A stretch of DNA of 64,000 bases. Source: Melioribacteraceae bacterium. Lineage in GTDB: Bacteria; Bacteroidota; Ignavibacteria; Ignavibacteriales; Melioribacteraceae. The stretch lies in assembly GCA_035362835.1 (NCBI GenBank), contig DAOSDY010000002.1, positions 689,692 through 753,691 on the forward strand. The letters are read 5' to 3'. Below, one piece after another: positions 44,401-52,292 of this stretch (its first letter is position 1; each line of letters starts with the position of its first letter). A program made the translations under genes and the position numbers. The notes beneath the pieces were generated by a model that did no database searches, was not told the DNA's origin, and saw nothing but the letters and a program-made list of their open reading frames with translations.

Positions 44401-44957
44401 GAAAGAGCAGCTACAATTTCGAGATCCTCAGAAAGTCGGCCGGCTAACTGCAAACGGAGACCGCTATTCAATTGAAATTCGGAATTTGTTCCGACTGTAA
44501 AACCTCTTATGAGGGCACCGCTCTTTTGAATATCTTTACCGAATATGGATTCTGTCGAGAAAGCATTTTTATCAATCTTAGAAACAAATACTGAATCGGA
44601 CTTTAAATCATCATAAACTACATTTAACCTTCTTTTCCGATACTCAGTTGATAATTCTAATTTAACAGTATTGTAAATTATTATGAGCAGATCATGGAGT
44701 TTGAATTTCGATGAATCTGAAATCGAAAACCGTCCGGTTGAATAAGTGATGGAGTAGTTACTCCGGTTTAAGAGGATACCATTTATAAATATTTTTTCTG
44801 AGAATGGTATAATATTCAGACTGGATATTTTATAATCGTTCTGAGGATTAACATTAAACGTATCGGTTACAGAGACTTCATCGGGATGCTGCGCAAGCAA
44901 TCCAGCATGAGGTACCGATACTAGTAGAGCAAATATTAGAATGAATACTTTTTTCAA
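41499..44957 (-). CDS. Large outer-membrane or surface protein, unrecognised family
   Basis: 1152 residues. A signal peptide ends at LLAQ, then beta-rich sequence throughout with alternating hydrophobic residues and a terminal aromatic (AEARAYF), as in outer-membrane barrels. Visible elements include AALSDENTPIQPEGNTE, a glycine-rich GSRGKFNTLQFNGLDGNQGP stretch, DYIIDYSISEIIFTP (repeated-type in surface proteins), and a central region of many strand pairs. An EF-like or turn-type segment DLNNNGIAEENEF may bind calcium. No catalytic motif seen. Start is TTG. I do not recognise a characterised family; likely an outer-membrane protein. Confidence 0.55.
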   Translation of the reverse strand: MKKVFILIFALLVSVPHAGLLAQHPDEVSVTDTFNVNPQNDYKISSLNIIPFSEKIFINGILLNRSNYSITYSTGRFSISDSSKFKLHDLLIIIYNTVKLELSTEYRKRRLNVVYDDLKSDSVFVSKIDKNAFSTESIFGKDIQKSGALIRGFTVGTNSEFQLNSGLRLQLAGRLSEDLEIVAALSDENTPIQPEGNTETLEELDKVFIEVKHKNATGTFGDYELNTSRSEFSQITRKLQGLKGDFTFDNHTGSVLVAGSRGKFNTLQFNGLDGNQGPYRLTGVNNEREIIVIAGSEKVFLDGLELKRGENNDYIIDYSISEIIFTPKRIITSASRISIDYEYTDQQFRRNFSGADYQTSLLNNSLTIGASFFREADDQDNPIEISLSDSDFEILRIAGNDRTLASRSGVTLAPPDSLGNISGVYSRVDTTINMEPYTFYVYSPGNSSSIYKVTFSYVGDKKGDYIKESLGKYKFAGIDNGNYLPVVFLPMPELKQVGSFFVNADLFEGSKLNIELSGSSWDRNRFSGLDDDQNTGYARKLELLFSPRRIEIGTLSLGKVGFGLKDRFIQGRYSSLDRIDDVEFKRHYNLSAAPNSDQNLREINLDLIPAENISLISKYGYIKQGDRFESDRINSVMKIGDGSNFSAEYNLDYVNSKNDDISTDWNRQNGSGYYSFGFIKPGFNFIYENKNDFFNDSLLATSLKYVETAPFVELSPLNAIDIRALYSYREESFPLNRTMVLQSKTDMKQIQISLKGLREVSSNINITYRNKKYTDNFIQIGYSDNETVLFLSQNRFNFWNSFITGELFYQASTEQSASLEKVFVKVPFGTGNYIYLGDLNNNGIAEENEFQLTSYDGEFIVITTPTDQLFPVIDLKTNTRWKIDFNRIINGEDLLSRILKAVSTETSWRIEENSRDNETDKIYLIHLSSFLNDSTTVRGSQLFQNDINLFQFNNEFSIRIRYLQKRNLNQYAAGLEKGFFRERSVRLRLKLVEGINNQTEITNQIDNLLSPPSSNRAREVYRNDVVTEFTYRPVNSIEAGLKVQVARSEDKYPFKPSVVDQNSIVLRIYVSLANLGRIRFETERTELTGKDLTGNLPFEITQGNVIGKNYFWRVFFDYKIASYVQTSFSYDGRIHGGGRVIHTMRAEARAYF

Positions 44958-44984
44958 TTGGATGTTCAGGATTATTCTGTAGAA

Positions 44985-45015
44985 TAAATCTATACCTAAA
45001 CTCCCTCTCTTTCAA
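44985..45015 (-). promoter_or_regulatory. Candidate Bacteroidetes-type promoter of the giant outer-membrane protein gene
   Basis: On the minus strand TTG (45015-45013), 20 bp, then TAGATTTA (44992-44985), a one-mismatch version of TAnnTTTG. It sits 28 bp upstream of the start codon, next to an inverted repeat TTATTCT-GT-AGAATAA at 44972-44987. Confidence 0.3.
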
Positions 45016-45062
45016 GTTCAATAAATGAATGGCATTAATAATGTTGGAATTTTATATCATGT

Positions 45063-46292
45063 TTATTCATATCGAAGTGCTTCAATAGGATCGAGGTTAG
45101 CCGCCTTGTAGGCGGGATAAACACCGAAGACTACACCTACAAATGTAGTAACAATAAGACCTATTACAATCCATTCCACCGGCAGGACAACGGATACGCC
45201 GAGAGTAACTGCAACAAGATTTCCGCCTATCACTCCGATCAGAATACCGATAAGTCCGCCAAACCAGCTGAGAGCAACAGCTTCGATAATGAATTGAGCA
45301 AGGATGTTCTTCTTCATTGCACCAATAGCTTTTCTTATTCCGATCTCGCGGGTTCTCTCTGTAACACTAACAAGCATAATATTCATAATACCGATACCGG
45401 CAGCTAGAAGAGCAATAAACGCAACAACGCCGGCTCCAAGTTTAAAATATTTGGTAATATCGTTGAACTGCTCAATCAGTTGCTCATTAGTTACAAGTTC
45501 AAAATCATTTTCCAATCCGGTAGGGACTTTCCTTATTTTCCGCATTGCTCCGATTACTTCGTCCATTGTTGCGGGAATCATTTCTTTTGTCTGGGCCATT
45601 ACAACAAAGTTGGCGCTTCTATCGCTTCCAAAATGTTTTTCAAAAACGGAGAGAGGGACACATATAAAATTATCCTGAGACTGACCAAGAATACTTCCCC
45701 TTTTTTCGAAAACGCCGATTATTTCGTAACTGAACTTTTCAACTCTTATTCTTCTACCGATTGGATCGATTCCTTTAAATAATCTGTCTACCACGTCTGT
45801 ACCAACAACAGCAACAGGTTTGGAATAGTCGTCATCAGATTTTGAGAAATTTCTTCCTTCTTCAATTTTGAGATCGAGTGCAACAAAATAATCGAAATTT
45901 ACACCAGCGACAGCAACACTGGGGTTGGTTTTTTCATTTCCGTATTTAATAACTTTTCCGCCGGTAGACAGCGAAATTCCAATTGCAACCGGCAGTGAAG
46001 TCATTTCTTTCAACTTAATTCCGTCTTTTACTTCAATGTCTTTCCTGTTCCTCCGGTCTCTGGACCCATGCGGATTTCCAACTCTTATAGCTGGCCACTT
46101 CTGGACAATAAAATTATTTGTACCGAGACTGTTAAATGTATTTTCCACGCTTTGTTGAATTGCACTTATTGCCGTCATTACAATGATAATTGAAAACAGA
46201 CCGACAGCAATTCCGAGCAAAGTGAGAACTGAACGAAGCTTACTGGTCCTAATCGAATTAAATGCGAGTTTTATACTCTCGAAAAAAAGCAT
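45063..46292 (-). CDS. MacB/FtsX-like ABC permease (pair 2, second)
   Basis: 409 residues: N-terminal membrane helix (SKLRSVLTLLGIAVGLFSIIIV), a large periplasmic MacB-type domain, then the FtsX block of three helices with the conserved loop TERTREIGIRKAIGA. It ends DPIEALRYE like the other copies. It resembles the permease at 47697-48929 more than its own neighbour. Its start is coupled to the upstream permease by a 1-bp overlap (TAATG). No ATPase of its own; it would have to use the ATPase at 50235-50957. Confidence 0.9.
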   Translation of the reverse strand: MLFFESIKLAFNSIRTSKLRSVLTLLGIAVGLFSIIIVMTAISAIQQSVENTFNSLGTNNFIVQKWPAIRVGNPHGSRDRRNRKDIEVKDGIKLKEMTSLPVAIGISLSTGGKVIKYGNEKTNPSVAVAGVNFDYFVALDLKIEEGRNFSKSDDDYSKPVAVVGTDVVDRLFKGIDPIGRRIRVEKFSYEIIGVFEKRGSILGQSQDNFICVPLSVFEKHFGSDRSANFVVMAQTKEMIPATMDEVIGAMRKIRKVPTGLENDFELVTNEQLIEQFNDITKYFKLGAGVVAFIALLAAGIGIMNIMLVSVTERTREIGIRKAIGAMKKNILAQFIIEAVALSWFGGLIGILIGVIGGNLVAVTLGVSVVLPVEWIVIGLIVTTFVGVVFGVYPAYKAANLDPIEALRYE

Positions 46293-47527
46293 TATTCATA
46301 CCTCAAAGAATCTACCGGATTAAGTCGGGATGCTTTCCATGCAGGCAGGAATCCGGAAATGATTCCTACAACAGCAGAAATTAAAAGTGCAAGAATAACT
46401 ACCTCTAGTGGCATTGAAGTCGGAAGAAATTGATTGATTATCAAACTCAATGGAAATGAAATCATAAGTCCGATAATACCGCCTATAAGACAGATAACAG
46501 CCGACTCAGTGAGAAACTGTAGAAGAATAGACCAGGTTTTTGCACCAATTGCCTTTCTAATTCCGATTTCCTTTGTCCGCTCCGTAACAGAGACAAACAT
46601 AATATTCATAATGCCGATGGCACCAACAAAGAGAGATAATGCAGTAATAACAATTCCTGCAATCGCGATGATCCCGACTGTCTGATCGTACATCTGTTTA
46701 AATGCTTCCTGCTGGTTCACGGCAAAGTCGTCAGGTTTTCCATAGGGTACTTTTCTAATTATTCTCATGGATGCAACAATTTCTTCTTTAGCATCCTCGA
46801 GCCTGGCGGTATCACCAACTTTAATATCAATTCTTAATCTGCCCCGTGACGGGCCAGCAAGAGCTTCGAAAGCTTTTATCGGCATTATTATCATTCCATC
46901 CATACTGAATGATCCTAAAAATCCACTCCCTTGTTTTGTCATTACACCGAGTATTTTAAAAGGGACATTATTAATTTTTATTTCCTTATTGATTGGACTT
47001 TCAACCGGGAAGAGTTCTTTTACAATATCCTGACCGATCATACATACCCTTCGTGCAGCTTTAACATCAGTCTCAGACATAAATCTTCCATCTTCCAGCT
47101 CGATCTGGCTGGTAGTTTGGAATTCATGCGTTGTACCATACACTACGGAAGAAACAACTGTTTTTTCTTTTCTTTTAACATTCATACCGAAAGAGGATTT
47201 AGTTGGTGCAATAGCTTCGTAAATTGTAAGCATCTCTTTCAAACGCTCGTATTGCTCCATTGTAATATTTTTCCTGTTTCGATAACTGCTCCAGTCACCC
47301 ATTGCGAACCAGGGAGTTTTACTCACATATAAAACATCGCTGCCGAAGGAAGAGATGGATGTGAGGAATGCCTCTCGAAGGCCTACAATAGCAGTGGACA
47401 TTGTGGTTACCGCAACAATACCGATTATAATACCAAGTGTTGTTAAGGCGGATCGCATCTTATTTGCACGGATTGCACGAAGCGCAATTGCAAATATTTC
47501 AGGAAACTCTACTAGAAATAATTTCAC
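46292..47527 (-). CDS. MacB/FtsX-like ABC permease (pair 2, first)
   Basis: 411 residues, the same layout as its neighbours: N-terminal helix after RANKMRSALTTLGIIIGI, periplasmic domain, and FtsX block with TERTKEIGIRKAIGAKT, ending NPVDSLRYE. It is closest to the permease at 48929-50167 (shared RAIRANK start), so the pair 45063-47527 looks like a copy of the pair 47697-50167. The start codon is GTG and no good ribosome-binding site is visible; the reading frame alignment with the other copy supports it. Confidence 0.9.
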   Translation of the reverse strand: MKLFLVEFPEIFAIALRAIRANKMRSALTTLGIIIGIVAVTTMSTAIVGLREAFLTSISSFGSDVLYVSKTPWFAMGDWSSYRNRKNITMEQYERLKEMLTIYEAIAPTKSSFGMNVKRKEKTVVSSVVYGTTHEFQTTSQIELEDGRFMSETDVKAARRVCMIGQDIVKELFPVESPINKEIKINNVPFKILGVMTKQGSGFLGSFSMDGMIIMPIKAFEALAGPSRGRLRIDIKVGDTARLEDAKEEIVASMRIIRKVPYGKPDDFAVNQQEAFKQMYDQTVGIIAIAGIVITALSLFVGAIGIMNIMFVSVTERTKEIGIRKAIGAKTWSILLQFLTESAVICLIGGIIGLMISFPLSLIINQFLPTSMPLEVVILALLISAVVGIISGFLPAWKASRLNPVDSLRYE

Positions 47528-47549
47528 TTAAACTATATATTTTTTTTAT

Positions 47550-47557
47550 CAAATATA
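47550..47557 (-). promoter_or_regulatory. Possible -7 element (TAnnTTTG) before the second permease pair
   Basis: On the minus strand TATATTTG matches the Bacteroidetes -7 consensus exactly, 22 bp before the GTG start, but no TTG lies at the right distance upstream. Weak evidence for separate transcription of the second pair. Confidence 0.25.
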
Positions 47558-47647
47558 TTGCAGTAGAGCTTAAGAATAAAGTGAAAGTATAAAATTGTCA
47601 CATTTATTTGAAATGAATTCAGGAGGAAAAAAAATTCATTTAGGATT

Positions 47648-47669
47648 TGAACCGGCTAATAACGGTTCA
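47648..47669 (-). other. Hairpin between the two permease pairs
   Basis: TGAACCG / CGGTTCA stem of 7 bp with an 8-nt loop lies 28 bp after the stop of pair 1. The minus-strand sequence downstream reaches a T-rich run (eight T) only after a second possible 9-bp stem AAATGAATT / AATTCATTT at 47611-47642 (loop CAGGAGGA and A's). It may be a terminator or mRNA processing site separating the pairs. Confidence 0.4.
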
Positions 47670-47696
47670 TAGTAAGTAATAATCTCATGGTGTTAT

Positions 47697-48929
47697 TTAC
47701 TCATATCTAAGTGCTTCTATCGGATCAAGATTTGCGGCTTTATATGCAGGATATGTGCCGAAGCTTACTCCGATTAAAACACAAAGAAATACACCAATTA
47801 AAACCCAGTCGATTGGAATTACCGCAGTTGCATTTAAAAACGATCCAGCCAGATTACCTAATGAAATTCCGAGAACAATACCAACAATACCGCCGATAAG
47901 ACTCAATGTAATTGCTTCAATAATAAACTGGAAGAGTATGTTCACCCTCTTAGCGCCAATAGCTTTTCTTATTCCGATCTCCCTTGTCCTCTCTGTAACA
48001 GACACAAGCATAATATTCATAATTCCGACACCGGCAGCAAGAAGAGCAATTGCCGCTACAACAATAGATCCGATTCTAACCCCGGAGGTAATATCGTTTA
48101 TTCTTGTCAGAATCTGCTCGTTAGACCAAATATCAAAATCATTCTCTTCACCGGGTCCCAGTTTTCTAACAGTCCGGAAATAACCTTCGGCAATTTCCAT
48201 CAGTTCATTGTAGGTATCTTTATCGCCCGACATAACAGTAATATTAATTGATCTTGCTCTTTTACCGTACATTGCCTGAAAAGCTGTTAAAGGAATCAAC
48301 GCAAAGTTATCCTGGCTCTGGCCGAATACATCCCCCTGCGATTCAAGAATCCCGATTACCCTGAGTTTATATCCATCAACAGTTACTTCCTGATTAAGAG
48401 CTGAATAATTAGGGAAGAGGCGCTTAGCAACATCGGGGCCGAGTACAATAACCTTTGAATAACTCTGAACATCCCGCTCGTTGAAAGCTCTTCCTTCATC
48501 AATTGTCCATTTGTTATTTGGAAAAGCTTCTGGTGTGCAGCCGGAGACCTGAACATTAGGATTGGTTTCCCTGTTGCCGGCTTTGAATACTTTTCCGAAT
48601 CCCCACTGTTCAGCACCGACAGATTTGGCCTCAACAAGTTTTTCTCTTAGCTGAACAAACTCTTCGTAAGTAATATCAGGACGGTTTCTGAATCTTGCAT
48701 TTTGTCCCGGTCCGCCTGTTTGAACAGCCGGCCATTTTTGAATTTGAAAAGTATTCTGCCCTAACTGAGAAACTCCCTTTTCGATACTAGATTGAAGCAT
48801 TTCTATTACAGTGCTGATTGCAATAATCGAAAAGATTCCTACGATAATTCCAACAATTGTAAGTGTGGACCTTAATTTATTTGCGTGGAGAGATGAGAAA
48901 GCGACTTTAATAATTTCAAATATTTCCAT
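47697..48929 (-). CDS. MacB/FtsX-like ABC permease (pair 1, second)
   Basis: 410 residues. N-terminal helix after HANKLRSTLTIVGIIVGI, MacB periplasmic domain, C-terminal FtsX helices with TERTREIGIRKAIGAKR, ending DPIEALRYE. Coupled to the upstream permease by TAATG. Together with a TolC, adaptor and ATPase upstream it should form a tripartite MacAB-TolC-like exporter; heterodimeric use of two unlike permeases is implied by their consistent pairing. Confidence 0.92.
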   Translation of the reverse strand: MEIFEIIKVAFSSLHANKLRSTLTIVGIIVGIFSIIAISTVIEMLQSSIEKGVSQLGQNTFQIQKWPAVQTGGPGQNARFRNRPDITYEEFVQLREKLVEAKSVGAEQWGFGKVFKAGNRETNPNVQVSGCTPEAFPNNKWTIDEGRAFNERDVQSYSKVIVLGPDVAKRLFPNYSALNQEVTVDGYKLRVIGILESQGDVFGQSQDNFALIPLTAFQAMYGKRARSINITVMSGDKDTYNELMEIAEGYFRTVRKLGPGEENDFDIWSNEQILTRINDITSGVRIGSIVVAAIALLAAGVGIMNIMLVSVTERTREIGIRKAIGAKRVNILFQFIIEAITLSLIGGIVGIVLGISLGNLAGSFLNATAVIPIDWVLIGVFLCVLIGVSFGTYPAYKAANLDPIEALRYE

Positions 48930-50167
48930 TATTCATACCTCAGAGCTTCAACCGGATCTAATTTTGCAGCAGTATAAGCAGGTGCAAATCCGGATATTAC
49001 TCCTGTTAAAAGTGAAATTACAATTGCAAGAATGACAGTATCGATTTGAACTGATGTTGGAAGGAATTGATTAACTATCATGCTCAACAAGACGGCTAAT
49101 AACAAACCAACCAATCCTCCAAGCAGACAGATTATGGCAGATTCGGTTATAAATTGTCCCAGAATTGATCTGCGTTTAGCACCAATTGCTTTTCGAATAC
49201 CGATCTCTTTAGTTCTTTCTTTTACAGAGACGAACATAATATTCATAATTCCTACGGCTCCAACGAAAAGGGACAATCCGGTTATGAACAATCCTGCAAT
49301 CTGGATTACACCGATAGTGGAATTAATAGTTGTAAGTAGACCTTCCTGCTGATTAATTGAGAAATCGTTCTGCTCGTTATACTTTAGTCCGCGTATCCTT
49401 CTCATAATGCCGATTGCTTCTTCCTTTGTATCTTCAACCAGCTGACTGTTTTTAGCTTTTACATTGATAGTAACACTTCTGAAGAATTCACTCTGAAAAT
49501 ATTTGAAAACATTTGATATCGGTATGAAGACCTGCCGGTCAGGATTAAAATTGCCCATAACCCAGCTACCCTGTTCGGATAAAACACCGATCACTTTGAA
49601 CTTATGCCCTCTTATCCGGACATCCTGATTAAGAGCATTGCCACGGGGGAATAGATTCTTCGCAATTTCAAAACCGATAACACAAACCTGTCTGCCGCCG
49701 TTGCTTTCAAGTTCATTGAAAAATCTTCCTTCGTCAAATGTAAGATTGGTTGTATTAATATATTCGTGATTAGTACCCTGTACAAGAATCGATTCTACAT
49801 TCAGATCCTTAAATTTTACAGTCTGATTTGACCAGACAGTAGGGGCAACTGCGAGAGGTAGTTTTGCAAGTTCCTTATATTTTTCATAATCCTCGAGAAC
49901 AAGATTTTTCCTGTTCCTCAATTCCCAGAAAGGAATATCGTTATTGAACCACTCCCACTTATCAATATACAGGTTGTCGCTGCCAAGAGAAGAAACACCG
50001 GTTTGGAAAGCGTTATCGATTCCTTTAATAGCTGTAGACATCAATACAACAGAAGTAATTCCGATAACAATACCGAGAGTAGTAAGAATTGCCCGGACCT
50101 TATTGGCTCTGATAGCTCTCAGCGAAATAAGTAGCCCTTCCTTCAATTCAAATAAATATGTACCCAT
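48929..50167 (-). CDS. MacB/FtsX-like ABC permease (pair 1, first)
   Basis: 412 residues with N-terminal helix after RAIRANKVRAILTTLGIVIGI, periplasmic domain and FtsX block with KERTKEIGIRKAIGAKR, ending DPVEALRYE. In this system the permease and ATPase are separate proteins, whereas E. coli MacB fuses them. It lies 67 bp after the ATPase gene. Function: export of a peptide, lipoprotein or drug through TolC, substrate unknown. Confidence 0.92.
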   Translation of the reverse strand: MGTYLFELKEGLLISLRAIRANKVRAILTTLGIVIGITSVVLMSTAIKGIDNAFQTGVSSLGSDNLYIDKWEWFNNDIPFWELRNRKNLVLEDYEKYKELAKLPLAVAPTVWSNQTVKFKDLNVESILVQGTNHEYINTTNLTFDEGRFFNELESNGGRQVCVIGFEIAKNLFPRGNALNQDVRIRGHKFKVIGVLSEQGSWVMGNFNPDRQVFIPISNVFKYFQSEFFRSVTINVKAKNSQLVEDTKEEAIGIMRRIRGLKYNEQNDFSINQQEGLLTTINSTIGVIQIAGLFITGLSLFVGAVGIMNIMFVSVKERTKEIGIRKAIGAKRRSILGQFITESAIICLLGGLVGLLLAVLLSMIVNQFLPTSVQIDTVILAIVISLLTGVISGFAPAYTAAKLDPVEALRYE

Positions 50168-50234
50168 CGGTTATTCCTTTGCTGTTTTTCAATTCACTGC
50201 CAGTTTATTTTCAGACATTGAACTGAGAAATAAT

Positions 50235-50957
50235 TTATAATTTCGATACTCCGTTTTTCTGCGGTATGTATCTCTTTCTAACATTTTCATCTTTTTCGAT
50301 CAATCCGTCTCTCAGTCTTATAATTCTTGCAGCGTGTTCGGCAATATACTCCTCGTGAGTTACAAGAATTATAGTATTGCCCTGCCCGGATATTTCATGG
50401 AAAAGAGCCATTATGTCTTCACCGGTTTTAGTATCAAGGTTACCTGTCGGTTCATCAGCAAGAATAATAGATGGATTGGTAACAAGAGCTCTTGCGATAG
50501 CAACTCTCTGACGCTGGCCTCCGGATAGTTCATTCGGTTTATGATGCATACGATCTGATAGGCCTACCTGATCTAAAGCCGAGCGGGCCCTCTCCTTTCT
50601 GTCTGATGCAGAGACACCGGCATAGATTAAAGGTAGTTCAACATTATGAAGTGCATCCGAGCGTGGCAGCAGGTTGAAAGTCTGAAAAACGAAACCGATC
50701 TCTTTATTCCTGATTGTTGCCAGCTCATTATCATTCATCTGACTAACGTTCACACCTTTGAAATTATAGATTCCTTTAGTCGGAGTATCTAGGCAGCCCA
50801 GGACATTCATAAGAGTCGATTTACCCGAACCGGAAGGACCCATAATAGCAACATACTCACCTTTATCAATTCTAAGTGAAACATCTGCCAACGCATGAAC
50901 TTCTTCACTTCCCACCTGATAAATCTTGGCAATGTGTTCAATATTTATAATGTTCAT
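50235..50957 (-). CDS. ABC transporter ATP-binding protein (MacB/LolD type)
   Basis: 240 residues with all motifs intact: Walker A GPSGSGKST, Q-loop VFQTFNLLPR, signature LSGGQRQRVAIARAL, Walker B ILADEPTGNLD and H-switch VTHEE. The C-terminal tail after EHAARIIRLRDGLIEKDE is typical. It is the only ATPase in the seven-gene export operon, so it should serve all four permeases. It lies 27 bp after the adaptor gene. Confidence 0.95.
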   Translation of the reverse strand: MNIINIEHIAKIYQVGSEEVHALADVSLRIDKGEYVAIMGPSGSGKSTLMNVLGCLDTPTKGIYNFKGVNVSQMNDNELATIRNKEIGFVFQTFNLLPRSDALHNVELPLIYAGVSASDRKERARSALDQVGLSDRMHHKPNELSGGQRQRVAIARALVTNPSIILADEPTGNLDTKTGEDIMALFHEISGQGNTIILVTHEEYIAEHAARIIRLRDGLIEKDENVRKRYIPQKNGVSKL

Positions 50958-50984
50958 ATTCTTTCCGTTAAAAATGAATTATAG

Positions 50985-52271
50985 TTAAGGTTTTTTCTCA
51001 TCCTTGCGTTTCGATGTTACAGATACTTTGGAATCGTTTTCGAGATCTTTGGATATCGCTCTATATGGTCCGGTAACAACTTCTTCGTCTCCTTTAAGAC
51101 CTTCAATAACTTCGATATATGTATCGTCGCTAATTCCGGTTTTTACTTCGATCATTTTAGCTTTACCGTCATTTACAACAAAAACAACTTCCTTAGGTTT
51201 ATTCTCTTTACCATTCTTGGGTTTCTGCGGCTGAGCTTCTCCTTCTTCTTCAGTATTCTCTACTGGAGCTTTTTCGGATTCGGATAAACGTGCTGTTACA
51301 CTCTGAATAGGAACTGCCAGGACATTGACTTTTGTTTCTGTTTCAATGTCGGCATCACAGGACATACCCGGTCTAATCTGATCTCCGGGATCAACTAGTT
51401 TAATTTTTACTTCGAAATTCACAACCTGATCCTGTGTGCCTAATCCGGTCGTCTTAGCACTATTACCGATTTGTGTAACAATTCCTTTAAACTCCTTATC
51501 TCCGAAAGCATCAACTCTAATTTTTGAAGTATCACCTACAGATACAAGGATTACATCGTTTTCGTCAACGTCAACAGTCGCTTCCATCTGGGATAAGTCA
51601 GCAACGGTTAAGAGAGCTGTTCCCTGGAATACGCTTCCGATAACTCTTTCATTCAATTCAACGTCGAGAACACTTACAGTACCGTTCATAGGTGCATAAA
51701 CATATGTCTTATTCAAATTTTCGACGGCTTCTTTTAAAGATGCTTCAGACTGTGCAACGCTCGACTTCTGGGATTCATAATTTGCATTTGTCTGGAGGTA
51801 GCTCGATTTAGCGGCTTCAAGTTCCGAATCGCTCGCAAGCCCTTTCTGGAACAATCCCTGGACCCTTTTATAATCAGCTTCGACCTTATCGAGCAGAGCT
51901 TTTGTCGAACTCAAGTTGGCTTTTGTTTGAGCGAGGCGTGCTTCGGCACTAGTCTTCTGAGCTTCATAAATATCAGGTTTAATTCTAAGAAGGAGTTGAC
52001 CTTTGGAAACTCTATCCCCTTCACGAACCAGTAAAGAGACAATTTCGCCGGTTGCCTCTGCGGTAATTTTAACAAGGAAAACCGGATTTATCTTGCCGGT
52101 TGCGGATACAACCTGAGTAATAGTTTTACGTTGTGTTAATTCGGTCTGGACCTGGAAGATATCCTCTTTATTTCCGCTGAATGCAACAAGAAGAATAATT
52201 ACGAGCAGTAAAACTCCCAATCCTCCGAATATTATAAGTTTCTTTTTTGAATTCTTCTTTCCGTTAGACAT
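50985..52271 (-). CDS. Periplasmic adaptor (MacA/HlyD family)
   Basis: 428 residues. N-terminal membrane anchor (about 12-30), a biotinyl/lipoyl-like half-motif (VKITAEATGEIVSLLVREGDRVSKGQLL), a long coiled coil of two helices rich in Ala/Lys/Ser/Gln, the second lipoyl half (TYVYAPMNGTVSVLDVELN), and beta-barrel and membrane-proximal domains. The C-terminal insertion of Glu/Lys/Pro-rich residues near 345-365 is low-complexity. It joins the inner-membrane transporter to TolC and lies 21 bp after the tolC gene. Confidence 0.93.
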   Translation of the reverse strand: MSNGKKNSKKKLIIFGGLGVLLLVIILLVAFSGNKEDIFQVQTELTQRKTITQVVSATGKINPVFLVKITAEATGEIVSLLVREGDRVSKGQLLLRIKPDIYEAQKTSAEARLAQTKANLSSTKALLDKVEADYKRVQGLFQKGLASDSELEAAKSSYLQTNANYESQKSSVAQSEASLKEAVENLNKTYVYAPMNGTVSVLDVELNERVIGSVFQGTALLTVADLSQMEATVDVDENDVILVSVGDTSKIRVDAFGDKEFKGIVTQIGNSAKTTGLGTQDQVVNFEVKIKLVDPGDQIRPGMSCDADIETETKVNVLAVPIQSVTARLSESEKAPVENTEEEGEAQPQKPKNGKENKPKEVVFVVNDGKAKMIEVKTGISDDTYIEVIEGLKGDEEVVTGPYRAISKDLENDSKVSVTSKRKDEKKP

Positions 52272-52292
52272 TTTGTATAACTCCTTAATGTT

